64,000 nt of DNA from Synechococcus sp. A18-25c (GTDB taxonomy: Bacteria > Cyanobacteriota > Cyanobacteriia > PCC-6307 > Cyanobiaceae): NCBI RefSeq assembly GCF_014280035.1, contig NZ_CP047957.1, positions 2,170,001 to 2,234,000 of the forward strand, in the 5' to 3' direction. The notes under the pieces are model-generated. The model saw only the letters and a list, made by a program, of their open reading frames with translations, was not told where the DNA came from and made no database searches. The number at the start of each line of letters is the position of its first letter. Position 1 is the stretch's first letter. Made by a program: the position numbers and the translations under genes. Of the stretch, positions 39,223 through 48,123 are shown in pieces.

Positions 39223-40413
39223 GTGAGTCATCCCATGCTGCCAACCCCTGCCGAAGGATCGCTCAACACCGGTGTGATCAACCTCGACCACCAAGCCACC
39301 ACCCCCTGCCATCCTGCCGTGATCGAGGCGATGGAGCCCTGGTGGCGAGAGCAATGGGGCAATGCCTCAAGCCGCCAGCATCGCCTTGGGCTGACGGCAG
39401 CCGCAGCCGTCAGCTCCGCCAGGAAAGTCCTGGCCGACAGCCTCGGAGTCGAAAGCGACGAGGTGATCTTCACCAGTGGCGCCACCGAAGCCAACAACCT
39501 GGCACTGCTCGGCCATGCCCGGTTTCGCGCCCGTGCCGAAGGAGGCCCTGGGCACTTGATCAGCGTGGCCAGCGAGCATCATGCGGTGCTCGATCCTCTG
39601 CAGCAACTCAGGCAGGAAGGCTTCGAACTGACGCTGCTCACGCCCAGGCCCAATGGCCTGATTGAGCCGACGCAGCTGGAACAGGCGATCCAAGCGAATA
39701 CGCAGCTGGTGAGCGTGATGGTGGCCAACAACGAAATCGGTGTGATCCAACCCGTGCAGGAGCTGAGCACGATCTGCCACAACCATGGGATCACCATGCA
39801 CACGGATGCGGCGCAGGCCTACGGACACCTGGCGCTGAACATGCAACGCCTGGGTTGCTCGCTGCTCAGTGTCAGCGCCCACAAATTCAACGGTCCCAAG
39901 GGGATCGGGGCTCTAGTGGCGCGGAAAGGGACCGGTCTTGACCCCCTGCTCTGGGGCGGTGGTCAAGAGCAGGGGCTACGGCCAGGGACCCTGCCGGTGC
40001 CGTTGATCATGGGACTGGCTGCCGCCGCAACCCTGGCCACGGCTGATCGGGCGGCGCGGCAGACGCGGCTCGGCGTGCTGCGTGATCAGTTGTGGCATGA
40101 CCTGAAACAGCGCAACCCTGATCTCCTGCTGAACGGGGCGCTGCACCCACGCCTAGCCCACAACCTCAACATCACTGTGCCCGGGATCTCAGGGAGCCGC
40201 CTGCAGCGCGCGCTGAAATCCAAATTGGCCTGCAGCAGTGGCTCAGCCTGCAGCCGCGGGGCGCCCTCCCATGTCCTGCGTGCGATCGGGCGCAATCGCA
40301 GCGAAGCGGAAGCCTCGCTGCGCCTGAGCCTTGGCCGCGACACCACAGCCACTGACATCGAAAGCGCTGTGACCATGGTCACAGAGGCGATTCAGGCGGG
40401 TGCGATGGGCTGA
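39223..40413 (+). CDS. Cysteine desulfurase (NifS/IscS family)
   Basis: A 396-residue PLP enzyme that releases sulfur from cysteine for Fe-S clusters or thio-modification. PLP Lys221 is in VSAHKFNGPKG, and the catalytic loop has Cys343 in SSGSACSRGAPSHVL. The loop length fits class I (IscS/NifS) enzymes rather than SufS. The N-terminus INLDHQATTPCHPAVIEAM is typical. GTG 39223 or ATG 39235 could be the start. Its end overlaps the open frame of the interrupted membrane-protein gene that follows. Confidence 0.93.
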   Translation: MSHPMLPTPAEGSLNTGVINLDHQATTPCHPAVIEAMEPWWREQWGNASSRQHRLGLTAAAAVSSARKVLADSLGVESDEVIFTSGATEANNLALLGHARFRARAEGGPGHLISVASEHHAVLDPLQQLRQEGFELTLLTPRPNGLIEPTQLEQAIQANTQLVSVMVANNEIGVIQPVQELSTICHNHGITMHTDAAQAYGHLALNMQRLGCSLLSVSAHKFNGPKGIGALVARKGTGLDPLLWGGGQEQGLRPGTLPVPLIMGLAAAATLATADRAARQTRLGVLRDQLWHDLKQRNPDLLLNGALHPRLAHNLNITVPGISGSRLQRALKSKLACSSGSACSRGAPSHVLRAIGRNRSEAEASLRLSLGRDTTATDIESAVTMVTEAIQAGAMG

Positions 40414-41044
40414 CCTTGAAGCCACCTTCGATCCAAAGTCGGAAAAGCTGCCAAAGCGGCGACGTTCCGCTCAGGATGGAGCGTTCCCCAGGACCGAGAC
40501 CCTGGCTGGCAAACGACTTGATGTGCTGAAAGCTGTGGAGGATGGCTGGACCGCCTTCTGACAGTCAGCTTGGCCTTTCGTGCTGTTCGCGCTGCTGTAC
40601 GGAGTGTTGGCAACGCTGTCCCAGCAACTGCCCGAGTTTCTGCTCAAACGCACGAGCAATCCCTCACCCAGCGCTGCGGTGGTCAGCCTGATTGTCTCCA
40701 TGGTGGGCAGCATCCTGATCAGCCTTTGGGGGGCCATGGGTTTGATCCGAGACGCCTGGAAAGCACTGGACGGCCAAAAGCCTGCCTTTTCAGACATGAC
40801 GCGTTGGGACGGCGATGCCGCAGGACGCCTCTTCATCAATCAGATCGTTCCGATCATCCTGGGCCTGATCATCGGCGGGATCTGCACCGCCTTGATGGTG
40901 GGCTTATCGCAGGAGAATGGGGTTCTCGGCTTGATCCCTTTCATCACGGCAGCCGTGGTGTCCATCTACCTCATGGTGAACCAAACCTTCCTGCCGTTCC
41001 TCGTCCTGCTCCCGGATGAATCACCCATGAACAACCTCGGATGA
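40400..41044 (+). pseudogene. Polytopic membrane protein interrupted by an in-frame TGA
   Basis: The frame that encodes the membrane protein after GTG 40580 (154 residues, four hydrophobic segments, PFVLFALLYGVLATLS at its start) is also open upstream from 40400 to 40558. It is broken only by TGA at 40559-40561. Across the stop it reads LKAVEDGWTAF-stop-QSAWPFVLFALLYG, which matches the GWxxFxxxxWPFxLF pattern that opens many membrane proteins of this type. A CGA (Arg) to TGA change would explain it. Candidate original starts are GTG 40400 and GTG 40523. Either the gene is inactivated, the shortened product from GTG 40580 works alone, or the base is an error. Confidence 0.6.
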
Positions 41045-41053
41045 GGCAGGGAG

Positions 41054-41236
41054 TTGGTGAATCCGTCCAAGGGGTTGGTGCTGCTGTTGCTGATCGTAGA
41101 GATGGCGATTCTGTTGCTCGGCGCGGTGTTGTGCGGTGTGGGCCCGCTCGCTGCGTTCCCGGTGACGCTGTGCGTGTCCACGACGGCTTACAGGCAACTC
41201 TTTGGCGACACCGACAACACCGCCTTCCTGGGCTAG
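41054..41236 (+). CDS. Small membrane protein
   Basis: A 60-residue protein (TTG 41054 or GTG 41057) with two hydrophobic helices at about 7-29 and 31-46 (GLVLLLLIVEMAILLLGAVLCG and GPLAAFPVTLCVSTTAY) and a short polar tail. It starts 9 bases after the end of the interrupted membrane-protein gene, so both may be one transcript. No family is recognised. It ends 12 bases from the convergent rsmH gene. Confidence 0.6.
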   Translation: MVNPSKGLVLLLLIVEMAILLLGAVLCGVGPLAAFPVTLCVSTTAYRQLFGDTDNTAFLG

Positions 41237-41248
41237 CAACCGCCTGCT

Positions 41249-42166
41249 TCAGTCTGGGTGTCGACGCCTGGCCAGTCGCAGCTTGGCGCTGCGACTGCGG
41301 GCATTCCGCTCTTGTTCAGCGTCGTTGGCGATCAGGGGCTTGCGTGTGATGCGCTGCAGGCGTTCATCGGAAAGAAAGGCCGTCTTGACGCGCCTGTCTT
41401 CCAAGGAATGAAAGCTGATGATCGCCATCAGCCCTCCCGGCTGAAGCCAGCCAGGAGCCTTCTCAAGCAGCTGATCGAGGACCCCGAGCTCATCGTTAAC
41501 GGCGATGCGCAGGGCTTGGAAGGTCCGAGTCGCCGGATGAATGCGCCCGCGGCGCGCCTTGGGTGGGTAGCAACCCGCGACGGCGTAGGCCAAAGCGGCT
41601 GTGCCGGAATAGGCGCCACGATCGTTCAGATCCGCCTTGATGCGACGGGCAATCCGCCTGGACAGTCGCTCTTCGCCGTAGCGATAGATCAGATCAGCCA
41701 GGTCCGATTCCTCCAATCGTGAGATCAGATCAGCCGCCGTTTCGCCACCACCTCCAGGGTTCATGCGCATGTCAAGGGGGCCATCCAGGCGGAAACTGAA
41801 TCCCCGTTCCGCTACATCCAGCTGCGGACTGCTGACCCCAAGATCCGCCAGCAACAGTGCGACCGGTTCGGAAGGGGCGTAATCCGCGAAATTGGTGGCC
41901 ACGATTGTGACCCGATCGGCAAAGGACTCCAGACGTTGGGCTGCTGCGGCCCTGGCCGTGGCGTCCTGGTCGAGCCCCACCAAATGCAGCGCTGGATAAC
42001 GATCCAGCAGCAATTGGCTGTGCCCCCCACCGCCGAGCGTGGCATCCACAAACAAACCGCTCTGCCAGTGATCACTAGGGTCTTGAGCCAGCGCTTGGAG
42101 AAGCGGTTCCGCCAGAACTGGCACATGGGTGAAGGTCTGATCGGACCTGGAAGGCAGATCGGGCAT
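41249..42166 (-). CDS. rsmH: 16S rRNA (cytosine(1402)-N(4))-methyltransferase
   Basis: A 305-residue SAM-dependent methyltransferase (also called MraW) that modifies C1402 of 16S rRNA at the P site. The N-terminal [18 protein letters not shown] loop [31 protein letters not shown] and [14 protein letters not shown] are all RsmH signatures, as is the C-terminal [11 protein letters not shown]. It is divergent from ndhH, with 44 bases between starts. It is not in a division/cell-wall cluster, in contrast to many bacteria. Confidence 0.96.
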   Translation of the reverse strand: MPDLPSRSDQTFTHVPVLAEPLLQALAQDPSDHWQSGLFVDATLGGGGHSQLLLDRYPALHLVGLDQDATARAAAAQRLESFADRVTIVATNFADYAPSEPVALLLADLGVSSPQLDVAERGFSFRLDGPLDMRMNPGGGGETAADLISRLEESDLADLIYRYGEERLSRRIARRIKADLNDRGAYSGTAALAYAVAGCYPPKARRGRIHPATRTFQALRIAVNDELGVLDQLLEKAPGWLQPGGLMAIISFHSLEDRRVKTAFLSDERLQRITRKPLIANDAEQERNARSRSAKLRLARRRHPD

Positions 42167-42210
42167 GGGTCCTTCCTAAGATCTCATCACCAACGTTGTT
42201 CCTCGGCCCC

Positions 42211-43395
42211 ATGACGCAGCTGGAAACGCGCACGGAGCCGATGGTGGTCAACTTCGGCCCGCACCATCCGTCCATGCATGGGGTGCTGAGGCTGGTGGTG
42301 ACGCTCGACGGCGAAGACGTGGTGGATTGCGAGCCGGTGATCGGCTACCTACACCGCGGCATGGAGAAGATTGCCGAGAACCGCACCAACGTGATGTTCG
42401 TGCCCTACGTGAGCCGCATGGACTACGCGGCGGGCATGTTCTACGAAGCGGTCGTGGTGAACGCGCCCGAGAAATTGGCCGACATTCCCGTTCCCAAGCG
42501 CGCCAGCTACATCCGCGTGTTGATGCTGGAACTGAACCGCATTGCCAATCACTTGCTTTGGCTTGGCCCCTTCCTCGCCGACGTCGGTGCTCAGACACCT
42601 TTCTTCTACATCTTCCGGGAGCGGGAGATGATCTACGACCTCTGGGAAGCCGCTACCGGTCAACGCCTGATCAACAACAACTACTTCCGGATTGGTGGTG
42701 TGGCCGCCGATCTCCCCTGGGGGTGGCTTGAGAAATGCCGCGATTTCTGTGATTGGTTTGGCCCGAAGATTGACGAATACGAAAAACTGATCACCAACAA
42801 TCCGATCTTCCGACGGCGAATTGAAGGCCTGGGCGTCATCGGCAAAGAGGATGCAATCAACTGGAGCCTGTCGGGGCCAATGCTGCGGGCCTCCGGGGTG
42901 CCGTGGGACCTGCGCAAGGTGGATCATTACGAGTGCTACGACGATTTCGACTGGGACGTGGCCTGGGAGAAGGAGGGTGACTGTTTCGCGCGCTATCGGG
43001 TGCGGATCGAAGAGATGCGCCAATCCCTCAAGATCCTGCGCCAGGCCTGCGAGATGATTCCGGGCGGCCCGACCGAAAACCTGGAAGCCAAGCGCATGGC
43101 GGAAGGCAAGGACAGCGAATTCGCTGGCTTCGACTATCAGTACGTAGCCAAAAAAGTGGCTCCCACCTTCAAGATCCCCAACGGCGAGCTCTACACCCGT
43201 CTGGAATCAGGCAAAGGCGAGATCGGCATATTCCTGCAGGGGAATAACGACGTCACACCCTGGCGCTTCAAGATCCGTGCCGCTGACTCCAACAACCTGC
43301 AGATCCTTCCTCACATCCTCAAGGGACACAAGGTTGCAGACATCATGGCGATTCTGGGGTCGATCGATGTGATCATGGGATCGGTGGACCGCTGA
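42211..43395 (+). CDS. ndhH: NAD(P)H-quinone oxidoreductase subunit H (49 kDa homologue)
   Basis: A 394-residue NuoD-like subunit of the NDH-1 peripheral arm that forms the quinone site with NdhK. Conserved blocks are [16 protein letters not shown] near the N-terminus (quinone-binding His), [31 protein letters not shown] and the C-terminal [18 protein letters not shown] 42211 is the start that matches the family. It stands apart from the other ndh genes in the window. A gene-free stretch of about 490 bases follows. Confidence 0.96.
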   Translation: MTQLETRTEPMVVNFGPHHPSMHGVLRLVVTLDGEDVVDCEPVIGYLHRGMEKIAENRTNVMFVPYVSRMDYAAGMFYEAVVVNAPEKLADIPVPKRASYIRVLMLELNRIANHLLWLGPFLADVGAQTPFFYIFREREMIYDLWEAATGQRLINNNYFRIGGVAADLPWGWLEKCRDFCDWFGPKIDEYEKLITNNPIFRRRIEGLGVIGKEDAINWSLSGPMLRASGVPWDLRKVDHYECYDDFDWDVAWEKEGDCFARYRVRIEEMRQSLKILRQACEMIPGGPTENLEAKRMAEGKDSEFAGFDYQYVAKKVAPTFKIPNGELYTRLESGKGEIGIFLQGNNDVTPWRFKIRAADSNNLQILPHILKGHKVADIMAILGSIDVIMGSVDR

Positions 43396-43889
43396 TTTGC
43401 TGACCCAGTCATTCGTTGCCGCTCTCGACCAGTCCCTGCCGTGAGCCAACGAACCCTGGCCAAATCGTCTCGCCCAGAACATCAGGGTTCAGCCGAGAGA
43501 CAGAGAAAAAAGAAGCAATAAATAAGGCGGAATTGGCCAATACTGCTTCGACAAGAATGCCGGCATTCGCCTGATCCAAACCATTCACTCTGAAGTGCTC
43601 AATGTGCCCTTCGGTGTGGCAACTACAACGGACGGGGTTGGCCTGGCCGACCCCGTTGTGACGCCACTCATTGGTCCAGTGGACCCTCTGTTTTGAGCGT
43701 TCCTGATCAGGTCAGGCGAGATCAGATCAGCCGCCGGTGCTCATGCCGGCTGAGCCACAACAGCACCACCACCAGCACGGGCGTCTACACCCCTGCGTCT
43801 TGCAGCAAAAAGCGCACCAGCCCTGCCATTCGCTTTGTGATGCACTAATGCCAAGGTGACAGTGCGCTGCCGTAAGAACAACAGCCGTG
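43396..43889. other. Gene-poor interval with inverted repeats
   Basis: No gene with a usable start codon is visible here. The interval holds a perfect 8-base inverted repeat (GAACCCTG at 43451-43458 and CAGGGTTC at 43483-43490) and a strong hairpin (CGGGGTTGG at 43633-43641, loop CCTGG, CCGACCCCG at 43647-43655, one G-U pair). It also has a palindrome CCTGATCAGG at 43702-43711. A plus-strand frame of 56 codons (43526-43693, stop 43694) has a protein-like composition (QTIHSEVLNVPFGVATTTDG), but no ATG, GTG or TTG start near its 5' end. This could be an eroded gene, a non-coding RNA, or the ndhH 3' end plus the promoter of the thioesterase gene. Confidence 0.5.
43633..43655 (+). terminator. Stable hairpin, possible transcription end of ndhH
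   Basis: The arms CGGGGTTGG and CCGACCCCG pair over 9 base pairs with one G-U and a five-base loop, and the flanks ACAA and TTGT can extend the stem past a small bulge. There is no T-run after the stem, so a classical intrinsic terminator is not supported. It lies 238 bases after ndhH, inside the start-less 56-codon frame. Confidence 0.3.
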
Positions 43890-44345
43890 ATGACGTCACC
43901 CGCCTGGTTACGACTGCGCCGTGTGGTGCGCTTCGGAGACACCGACGCGGCCGGCGTGATGCATTTCCATCAACTGCTGCGCTGGTGCCATGAAGCCTGG
44001 GAAGAAAGCCTTGAGGCCCAGGGCATTGCCACCGAATCGGTGTTCCCCGGCTGCCGCGGCCAGGAACGCTGGCCTGACGTGGCGTTGCCGGTGGTGCACT
44101 GCCAAGCGGACTTTCTTGGACCCGTGCATGGCGGTGATCAACTCAGCGTGCACCTAAGCCCACAACGGCTGGATCCCAGCAGCTTTGAGGTGCAGTATCG
44201 ATTTCTGCTGAGGGATCAGGATGTGGCCCGGGGATGCATCCGCCACGTGGCCATCAGCACCGAGACCCGACGGCGTTGCGCTCTGCCCGACACGGTTGAA
44301 CGCTGGCTAGAAGCGGCCCAGATCGGACGGATCAGCGAACTTTGA
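43890..44345 (+). CDS. 1,4-dihydroxy-2-naphthoyl-CoA thioesterase
   Basis: A 151-residue hotdog-fold thioesterase that hydrolyses DHNA-CoA before prenylation in phylloquinone synthesis. The signature VVRFGDTDAAGVMHFHQLLRWCHEAWEESL (about 12-41) contains the catalytic Asp of 4-hydroxybenzoyl-CoA thioesterase-like enzymes. Being next to menE, menC, menA and menF supports the DHNA-CoA assignment over other thioesterases. ATG 43890 or GTG 43887 starts it. It is convergent with the small membrane-protein gene (14-base overlap). Confidence 0.88.
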   Translation: MTSPAWLRLRRVVRFGDTDAAGVMHFHQLLRWCHEAWEESLEAQGIATESVFPGCRGQERWPDVALPVVHCQADFLGPVHGGDQLSVHLSPQRLDPSSFEVQYRFLLRDQDVARGCIRHVAISTETRRRCALPDTVERWLEAAQIGRISEL

Positions 44346-44547
44346 GGCGTTGATCGCCAGCCCCTCGACGAGACGAGCGGCCCAAAGCCCACACCAGAGC
44401 GGTGATCTGCACGGGCAACATGGCCAGCGCCAGCATCAGAGGATGGAAGCCGGTGTGACCCAGCTGCGACCACAGCGCGCCACTGACGCCCGCCGCCACA
44501 ACGAGCCACTGGGTTGGAAGTGCAGGGGACAAGCGCTTCGTTGGCAT
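44332..44547 (-). CDS. Small membrane protein
   Basis: A 71-residue protein starting at ATG 44547. Two hydrophobic helices (about 12-24 and 33-49; TQWLVVAAGVSGALW and LMLALAMLPVQITALVWAL) are followed by a basic tail (GRSSRRGAGDQRLKVR). I do not recognise a family. It lies 7 bases after the TM2-domain gene on the same strand and so belongs to the menA-menC-menE run, where it may just be a passenger. Confidence 0.6.
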   Translation of the reverse strand: MPTKRLSPALPTQWLVVAAGVSGALWSQLGHTGFHPLMLALAMLPVQITALVWALGRSSRRGAGDQRLKVR

Positions 44548-44554
44548 GGTCGGC

Positions 44555-44833
44555 TCAGAACCATTCCTGCTGGTGATCGAGGTAGGTCTCCTGAAATTCG
44601 TCGGGAGTTTTGGTGAGGTAGATGACCCCCTCAATCAATCCGATCAGCGACATCAGACCGGCGGCAATTCCGCAGGTGATGGCACCACCGGCCACCCCAA
44701 CGATCAACATGATGATGCCGGCGTTGTTGTAACCCAGCACAAACTTGTGCACGCCCAGTGCACCGAAAAAGATGGCCAAAAGTCCTGCAGCAAGCTTCTT
44801 GTTGCTGACTTCAGTGTCAGACAACATCGTCAT
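44555..44833 (-). CDS. TM2 domain protein
   Basis: A 92-residue (ATG 44833) or 90-residue (ATG 44827) protein with the TM2 domain: LLAIFFGALGVHKFVLGYNNAGIIMLI followed by a second helix GLMSLIGLIEGVIYL. The acidic C-terminus is KTPDEFQETYLDHQQEWF. The TM2 family has no general assigned function in bacteria. Its start overlaps the menE stop codon region by 11-17 bases, so translation is probably coupled to menE. Confidence 0.8.
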   Translation of the reverse strand: MTMLSDTEVSNKKLAAGLLAIFFGALGVHKFVLGYNNAGIIMLIVGVAGGAITCGIAAGLMSLIGLIEGVIYLTKTPDEFQETYLDHQQEWF

Positions 44834-46091
44834 CCTGTCCCTGCTGCTGATCTGATTGTTGCGAGACCAACCAGGTCTGCCAACGCTGACGATCCCACTT
44901 CCCTGCCCGCGAAGGCTCCAGGTCCGGACATGACACCCAGCGCCGCGGTCGTTCCGCTGCAGGCCAGTCAGACACCAATGCCCTGAGCGCATCCATCCGG
45001 GCTGGATCTCGATCCGACGTCGACCAGCGCACCAGGGCCACCAATCGCGCCCCCCACTCCGGATCGGGCAGCCCAAGGATCAGCACGGCTGAGAGGGGCA
45101 GTTCAACCTGATCCACCAGGCCCAGCAGGCGATCCTCCAACTGCTCAGGAAAGACCGTGACTCCACCGGACTGCAAGGCACCATCGCGGCGACCCACAAT
45201 CTGCAAGTCAGGAACGACCTGAGCGTCGCCCAGTGTCGCCAGATCACCGCTACGCCACCACCCCTCCTTATCCACGAGAGGCTGGAGTCCACCCGATGGA
45301 TCAAGCCTGGCCGCAGCTAGACGGTCACAGTGCACGGCCAGTGCTCCATCAGGATCCAGCCGCAGACGCACACCCTCGAGAGGTTGGCCGCAGCTGCGAT
45401 GGCCGGCCAGGAAAGCCTGGGGCGTCTGAACCGTCACCATCGCCGCGGTTTCCGTGGCGCCATAACAAGGGGCCAAGCGCAAGCCTGCCTGGCGAGAGAG
45501 CGCCGCGAGGTCCAACGGCAAAGCGGCTCCTCCCACCCAAATGACGTCCATGGCCTGAAGCCAGTTGCAGCCATCGGGGTGGGCCAGCAAGCGCCGCAAT
45601 TGCGTGGGCACCAGCGACAGCAGCATCGGGCGCTGCCGCCAGCCGGGGTGCTGACGGCACTGCGCCAGCAAAACCGAGGGCTGCTTCATCAATTCAGACG
45701 CCAACCATCCATGGCGCGACCCCCACTGACGCGCGCGCCACCAGGGCATCAGTCCGCTCACATGCTGAAAGGGCAGAGGATTCCAGACCAGACACGCCTC
45801 GGGATCCAGCCCGAGCCGTTGCAGCCATCGGCCACACACTTCAGCCGAGCGTTCGAAGTTGGCGAGCGGGTGCAGACAAAGCGACCGGCCACCGCTGCTG
45901 CCACCAGTCGACAGCACCAGACCGGGTCCTTCAGGCCAAAGCGCCGACGGCTGCTGAAGCCCGAGCACATCCGCCCCCTCTTGAGGCCCCACCAACCGCA
46001 CCCAGCTCCGGCTCTGCAACAGCTTCAGCAACGCGGTGGCCGTGCTCTCCGGTGCCGCAGGATCGCAGGGCAAGGCCACCAAGTCGTGCAT
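44817..46091 (-). CDS. menE: o-Succinylbenzoate-CoA ligase
   Basis: A 424-residue adenylate-forming enzyme that activates o-succinylbenzoate as the CoA ester. The phosphate loop LVLSTGGSSGG (about 82-92) and the motif APCYGATETAAM near residue 210 are typical, as is GWWRSGDLATLGD. It is shorter than usual acyl-CoA synthetases, as MenE enzymes in picocyanobacteria are. ATG 46091 overlaps the menC stop by one base (TGATG); GTG 46097 is an alternative. The C-terminal lysine usual in this superfamily may be in the SRAGKWDRQRW segment. Confidence 0.92.
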   Translation of the reverse strand: MHDLVALPCDPAAPESTATALLKLLQSRSWVRLVGPQEGADVLGLQQPSALWPEGPGLVLSTGGSSGGRSLCLHPLANFERSAEVCGRWLQRLGLDPEACLVWNPLPFQHVSGLMPWWRARQWGSRHGWLASELMKQPSVLLAQCRQHPGWRQRPMLLSLVPTQLRRLLAHPDGCNWLQAMDVIWVGGAALPLDLAALSRQAGLRLAPCYGATETAAMVTVQTPQAFLAGHRSCGQPLEGVRLRLDPDGALAVHCDRLAAARLDPSGGLQPLVDKEGWWRSGDLATLGDAQVVPDLQIVGRRDGALQSGGVTVFPEQLEDRLLGLVDQVELPLSAVLILGLPDPEWGARLVALVRWSTSDRDPARMDALRALVSDWPAAERPRRWVSCPDLEPSRAGKWDRQRWQTWLVSQQSDQQQGQDDDVV

Positions 46092-47068
46092 CAACACGCT
46101 CCTCCAGCGGCCGCCCAGACCTGAACAGGATCAGCACTGAAGAGGGGACCTTCAGGACACCAGCCTGGTGCCAGTCCAGGCGCTGCGGGTGTTGGCCCCT
46201 GCCATTGAAGGCGCGACAGCAGGGCCAGCCAACGAAAACCGATGCCCGTCTCAAAGGCAGTGCTCACCATCAGCCGAGGCCGACCCTGCTGCAACTGCCG
46301 CAACAGGGGTCGGGGATCCCCTTCCAGCAGGGGGCGTCGCACTTGCCATCCCTGCCACTGCTCACGCCATACAGGGTGGGCCTGCAAAGACTCATCCAGT
46401 GCCACGGGAAGGCGTTCAGCCAGCCTGGTTAGACCATCCAGATCATCCACTGCGAGGGGCTGCTCCAACCATTCCAAGCGCGGATCAGCGGCCAGCACCT
46501 CCACCCAGCGGTTCGCCTCCGACCGGTCCCAGCCGGCATTGGCATCCAGGCGAAGACGCGCCGTTGCAGGAAGACGTTCCAGCAGCTGGTGGAGCAGCAA
46601 CCATTCGAGCTCTGGATCCGCCGCAGCCACTTTCCATTTGACAGTGATCCCCGGTGACGTCACCGCTGAGGCCAGGACGCGTTCGAGCTCCGGCAGCATC
46701 AACGATCCAGCGGGCAACAGATGCGCCGCAGGAGGGGCCGGATGCCATGGGCCCAGATCAGCTTCTAGTTCGGCCAAGGCAGCACCGACCGCAAACGCTA
46801 CGGCTGGCGGCAGCTGCGGCAGCACTACCTCCAACTGATCGCGGCTGACGACAACCTCGGCTGTCGTCAGCCAATCAGCCAGGGCTTGCTCACAAGCCTG
46901 GCGCTCCTGTGGCTGCAAAGGAGCCACCTCTCCCCAGCCCTCACGGCCTGTGTTTGGACAGACGATGCGCAGCAGCCAGCCGTCTCGCTGTTGCCAAGAG
47001 CCACTGGCGGTCGTCAGCGGACGAGACAGAGCAAAGCCATAAGGACGCAGCGCCAAAGAGAGCCTCAT
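46091..47068 (-). CDS. menC: o-Succinylbenzoate synthase
   Basis: A 325-residue enolase-superfamily dehydratase acting on SHCHC. The catalytic KxK pair is in ITVKWKVAA, the metal ligands are in RLRLDANAGW, LEWLEQPL and VALDES, and the C-terminal TAFETGIGFRW replaces the usual general-base lysine loop. ATG 47068 is four bases after the menA stop. The menA-menC-menE order on one strand gives the middle and late steps of phylloquinone synthesis. Confidence 0.93.
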   Translation of the reverse strand: MRLSLALRPYGFALSRPLTTASGSWQQRDGWLLRIVCPNTGREGWGEVAPLQPQERQACEQALADWLTTAEVVVSRDQLEVVLPQLPPAVAFAVGAALAELEADLGPWHPAPPAAHLLPAGSLMLPELERVLASAVTSPGITVKWKVAAADPELEWLLLHQLLERLPATARLRLDANAGWDRSEANRWVEVLAADPRLEWLEQPLAVDDLDGLTRLAERLPVALDESLQAHPVWREQWQGWQVRRPLLEGDPRPLLRQLQQGRPRLMVSTAFETGIGFRWLALLSRLQWQGPTPAAPGLAPGWCPEGPLFSADPVQVWAAAGGAC

Positions 47069-47072
47069 GCGC

Positions 47073-48053
47073 TCAGACGCTCCCGGCCATGGAGGCACCA
47101 AACCAGGGCCCCATCGCCAAACCGATACTCAAGCCAAGTCCATTGAGGCCCTGAAAACGCAAGGCGAGAAACTTGCTGCCCTGAATGCGTTCTGGCTCAG
47201 CGTGATGGCTGCGCAGCAAACGAATCAGCGCTGCCGCCGCAGGCAAGCCCAAGGCTCCGAGCAACGCAGTCGGAGGCCAATCGCCATGGAAAACGGGTGT
47301 CCACTCCAGCGCCAGGGTTCCTGCGACAAACCAGGGCACTAGGGCCGACGCCCGTGCGGTGCCCAGACGCACCACAGGGGACTGCTTGCCGTGGGCCGCA
47401 TCCTCATCGACCTGATGGAAGTGCGAACAGAACAGCACCAGGGACGTGGCCAGAGCGGGACCTGACCCCAGCAGAAAAGCCACATCCCATGGCACCACTG
47501 CCCAAGCACCGGCCTTTGCTGCAGGAGCCACCACCAACAGCGCAGCTGCTGTGGCGAAGGGACCAAAGGCCAGCCAGCAAAGCGGTTCGCCCAAACCGAG
47601 ATAGCCAAGGCGGAACGGCGGGCCTTGGTAGAGATAGCCAATGCCGCAGCTCACCAGCACCAGCGCCAGCACCGAAACACTGCTCTGAAGAGCCATCAGC
47701 GACATCAGCAGCAATCCAGCCAGGAGCACCAGGGTTGACAGACGACGGACCGGACGGCGACGACCAATCAGGGCCACCACGGAATGAGGCTTCGCTGTGC
47801 TGTCGATCCCGGTGTCGGCATCAAACAGGTCGTTGCTGAGGTTCTCCCAGAGCAGCAACAGAACTGCTGCCAGCAGAAATCCAAGCGCCTGGCCCCACCG
47901 CACCGGAAGCCCCGCCCCGACGCGCCAGCCAATCGCAAGAAGCAATGGCATCACCGCGACGGAGTACATCGGCCACTTGATTGCGGCTTTCCAAAGACGC
48001 CGCCGCTCAGTGCGCGGTGAGTGAAGGGTTGCAACAGCCTGGCGATCTTGCAT
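47073..48053 (-). CDS. menA: 1,4-dihydroxy-2-naphthoate phytyltransferase
   Basis: A 326-residue UbiA-family prenyltransferase that attaches the phytyl chain to DHNA. It has eight or nine transmembrane helices, a first aspartate-rich motif NLSNDLFDADTGID near residue 73 and a second in HQVDEDAAHGKQS near 205. In the family these bind Mg-diphosphate. ATG 48053 fits, and the frame is open to TTG 48080. It is divergent from menF, with 70 bases between. Confidence 0.94.
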   Translation of the reverse strand: MQDRQAVATLHSPRTERRRLWKAAIKWPMYSVAVMPLLLAIGWRVGAGLPVRWGQALGFLLAAVLLLLWENLSNDLFDADTGIDSTAKPHSVVALIGRRRPVRRLSTLVLLAGLLLMSLMALQSSVSVLALVLVSCGIGYLYQGPPFRLGYLGLGEPLCWLAFGPFATAAALLVVAPAAKAGAWAVVPWDVAFLLGSGPALATSLVLFCSHFHQVDEDAAHGKQSPVVRLGTARASALVPWFVAGTLALEWTPVFHGDWPPTALLGALGLPAAAALIRLLRSHHAEPERIQGSKFLALRFQGLNGLGLSIGLAMGPWFGASMAGSV

Positions 48054-48123
48054 GGACTGGGCGCACTCAGCCCGCTTCAAGACCCATACATTTGAGCAGT
48101 CCCCCGCCTGATCTGCTGTCCGG

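Noticed and set aside
43727-43942. Minus-strand 71-codon frame with a Cys/Trp-rich tail (CWWWCCCGS)
   Set aside because: It overlaps the thioesterase start on the other strand, and its Cys/Trp run derives from a CCACCA repeat in the DNA; no protein-like pattern.
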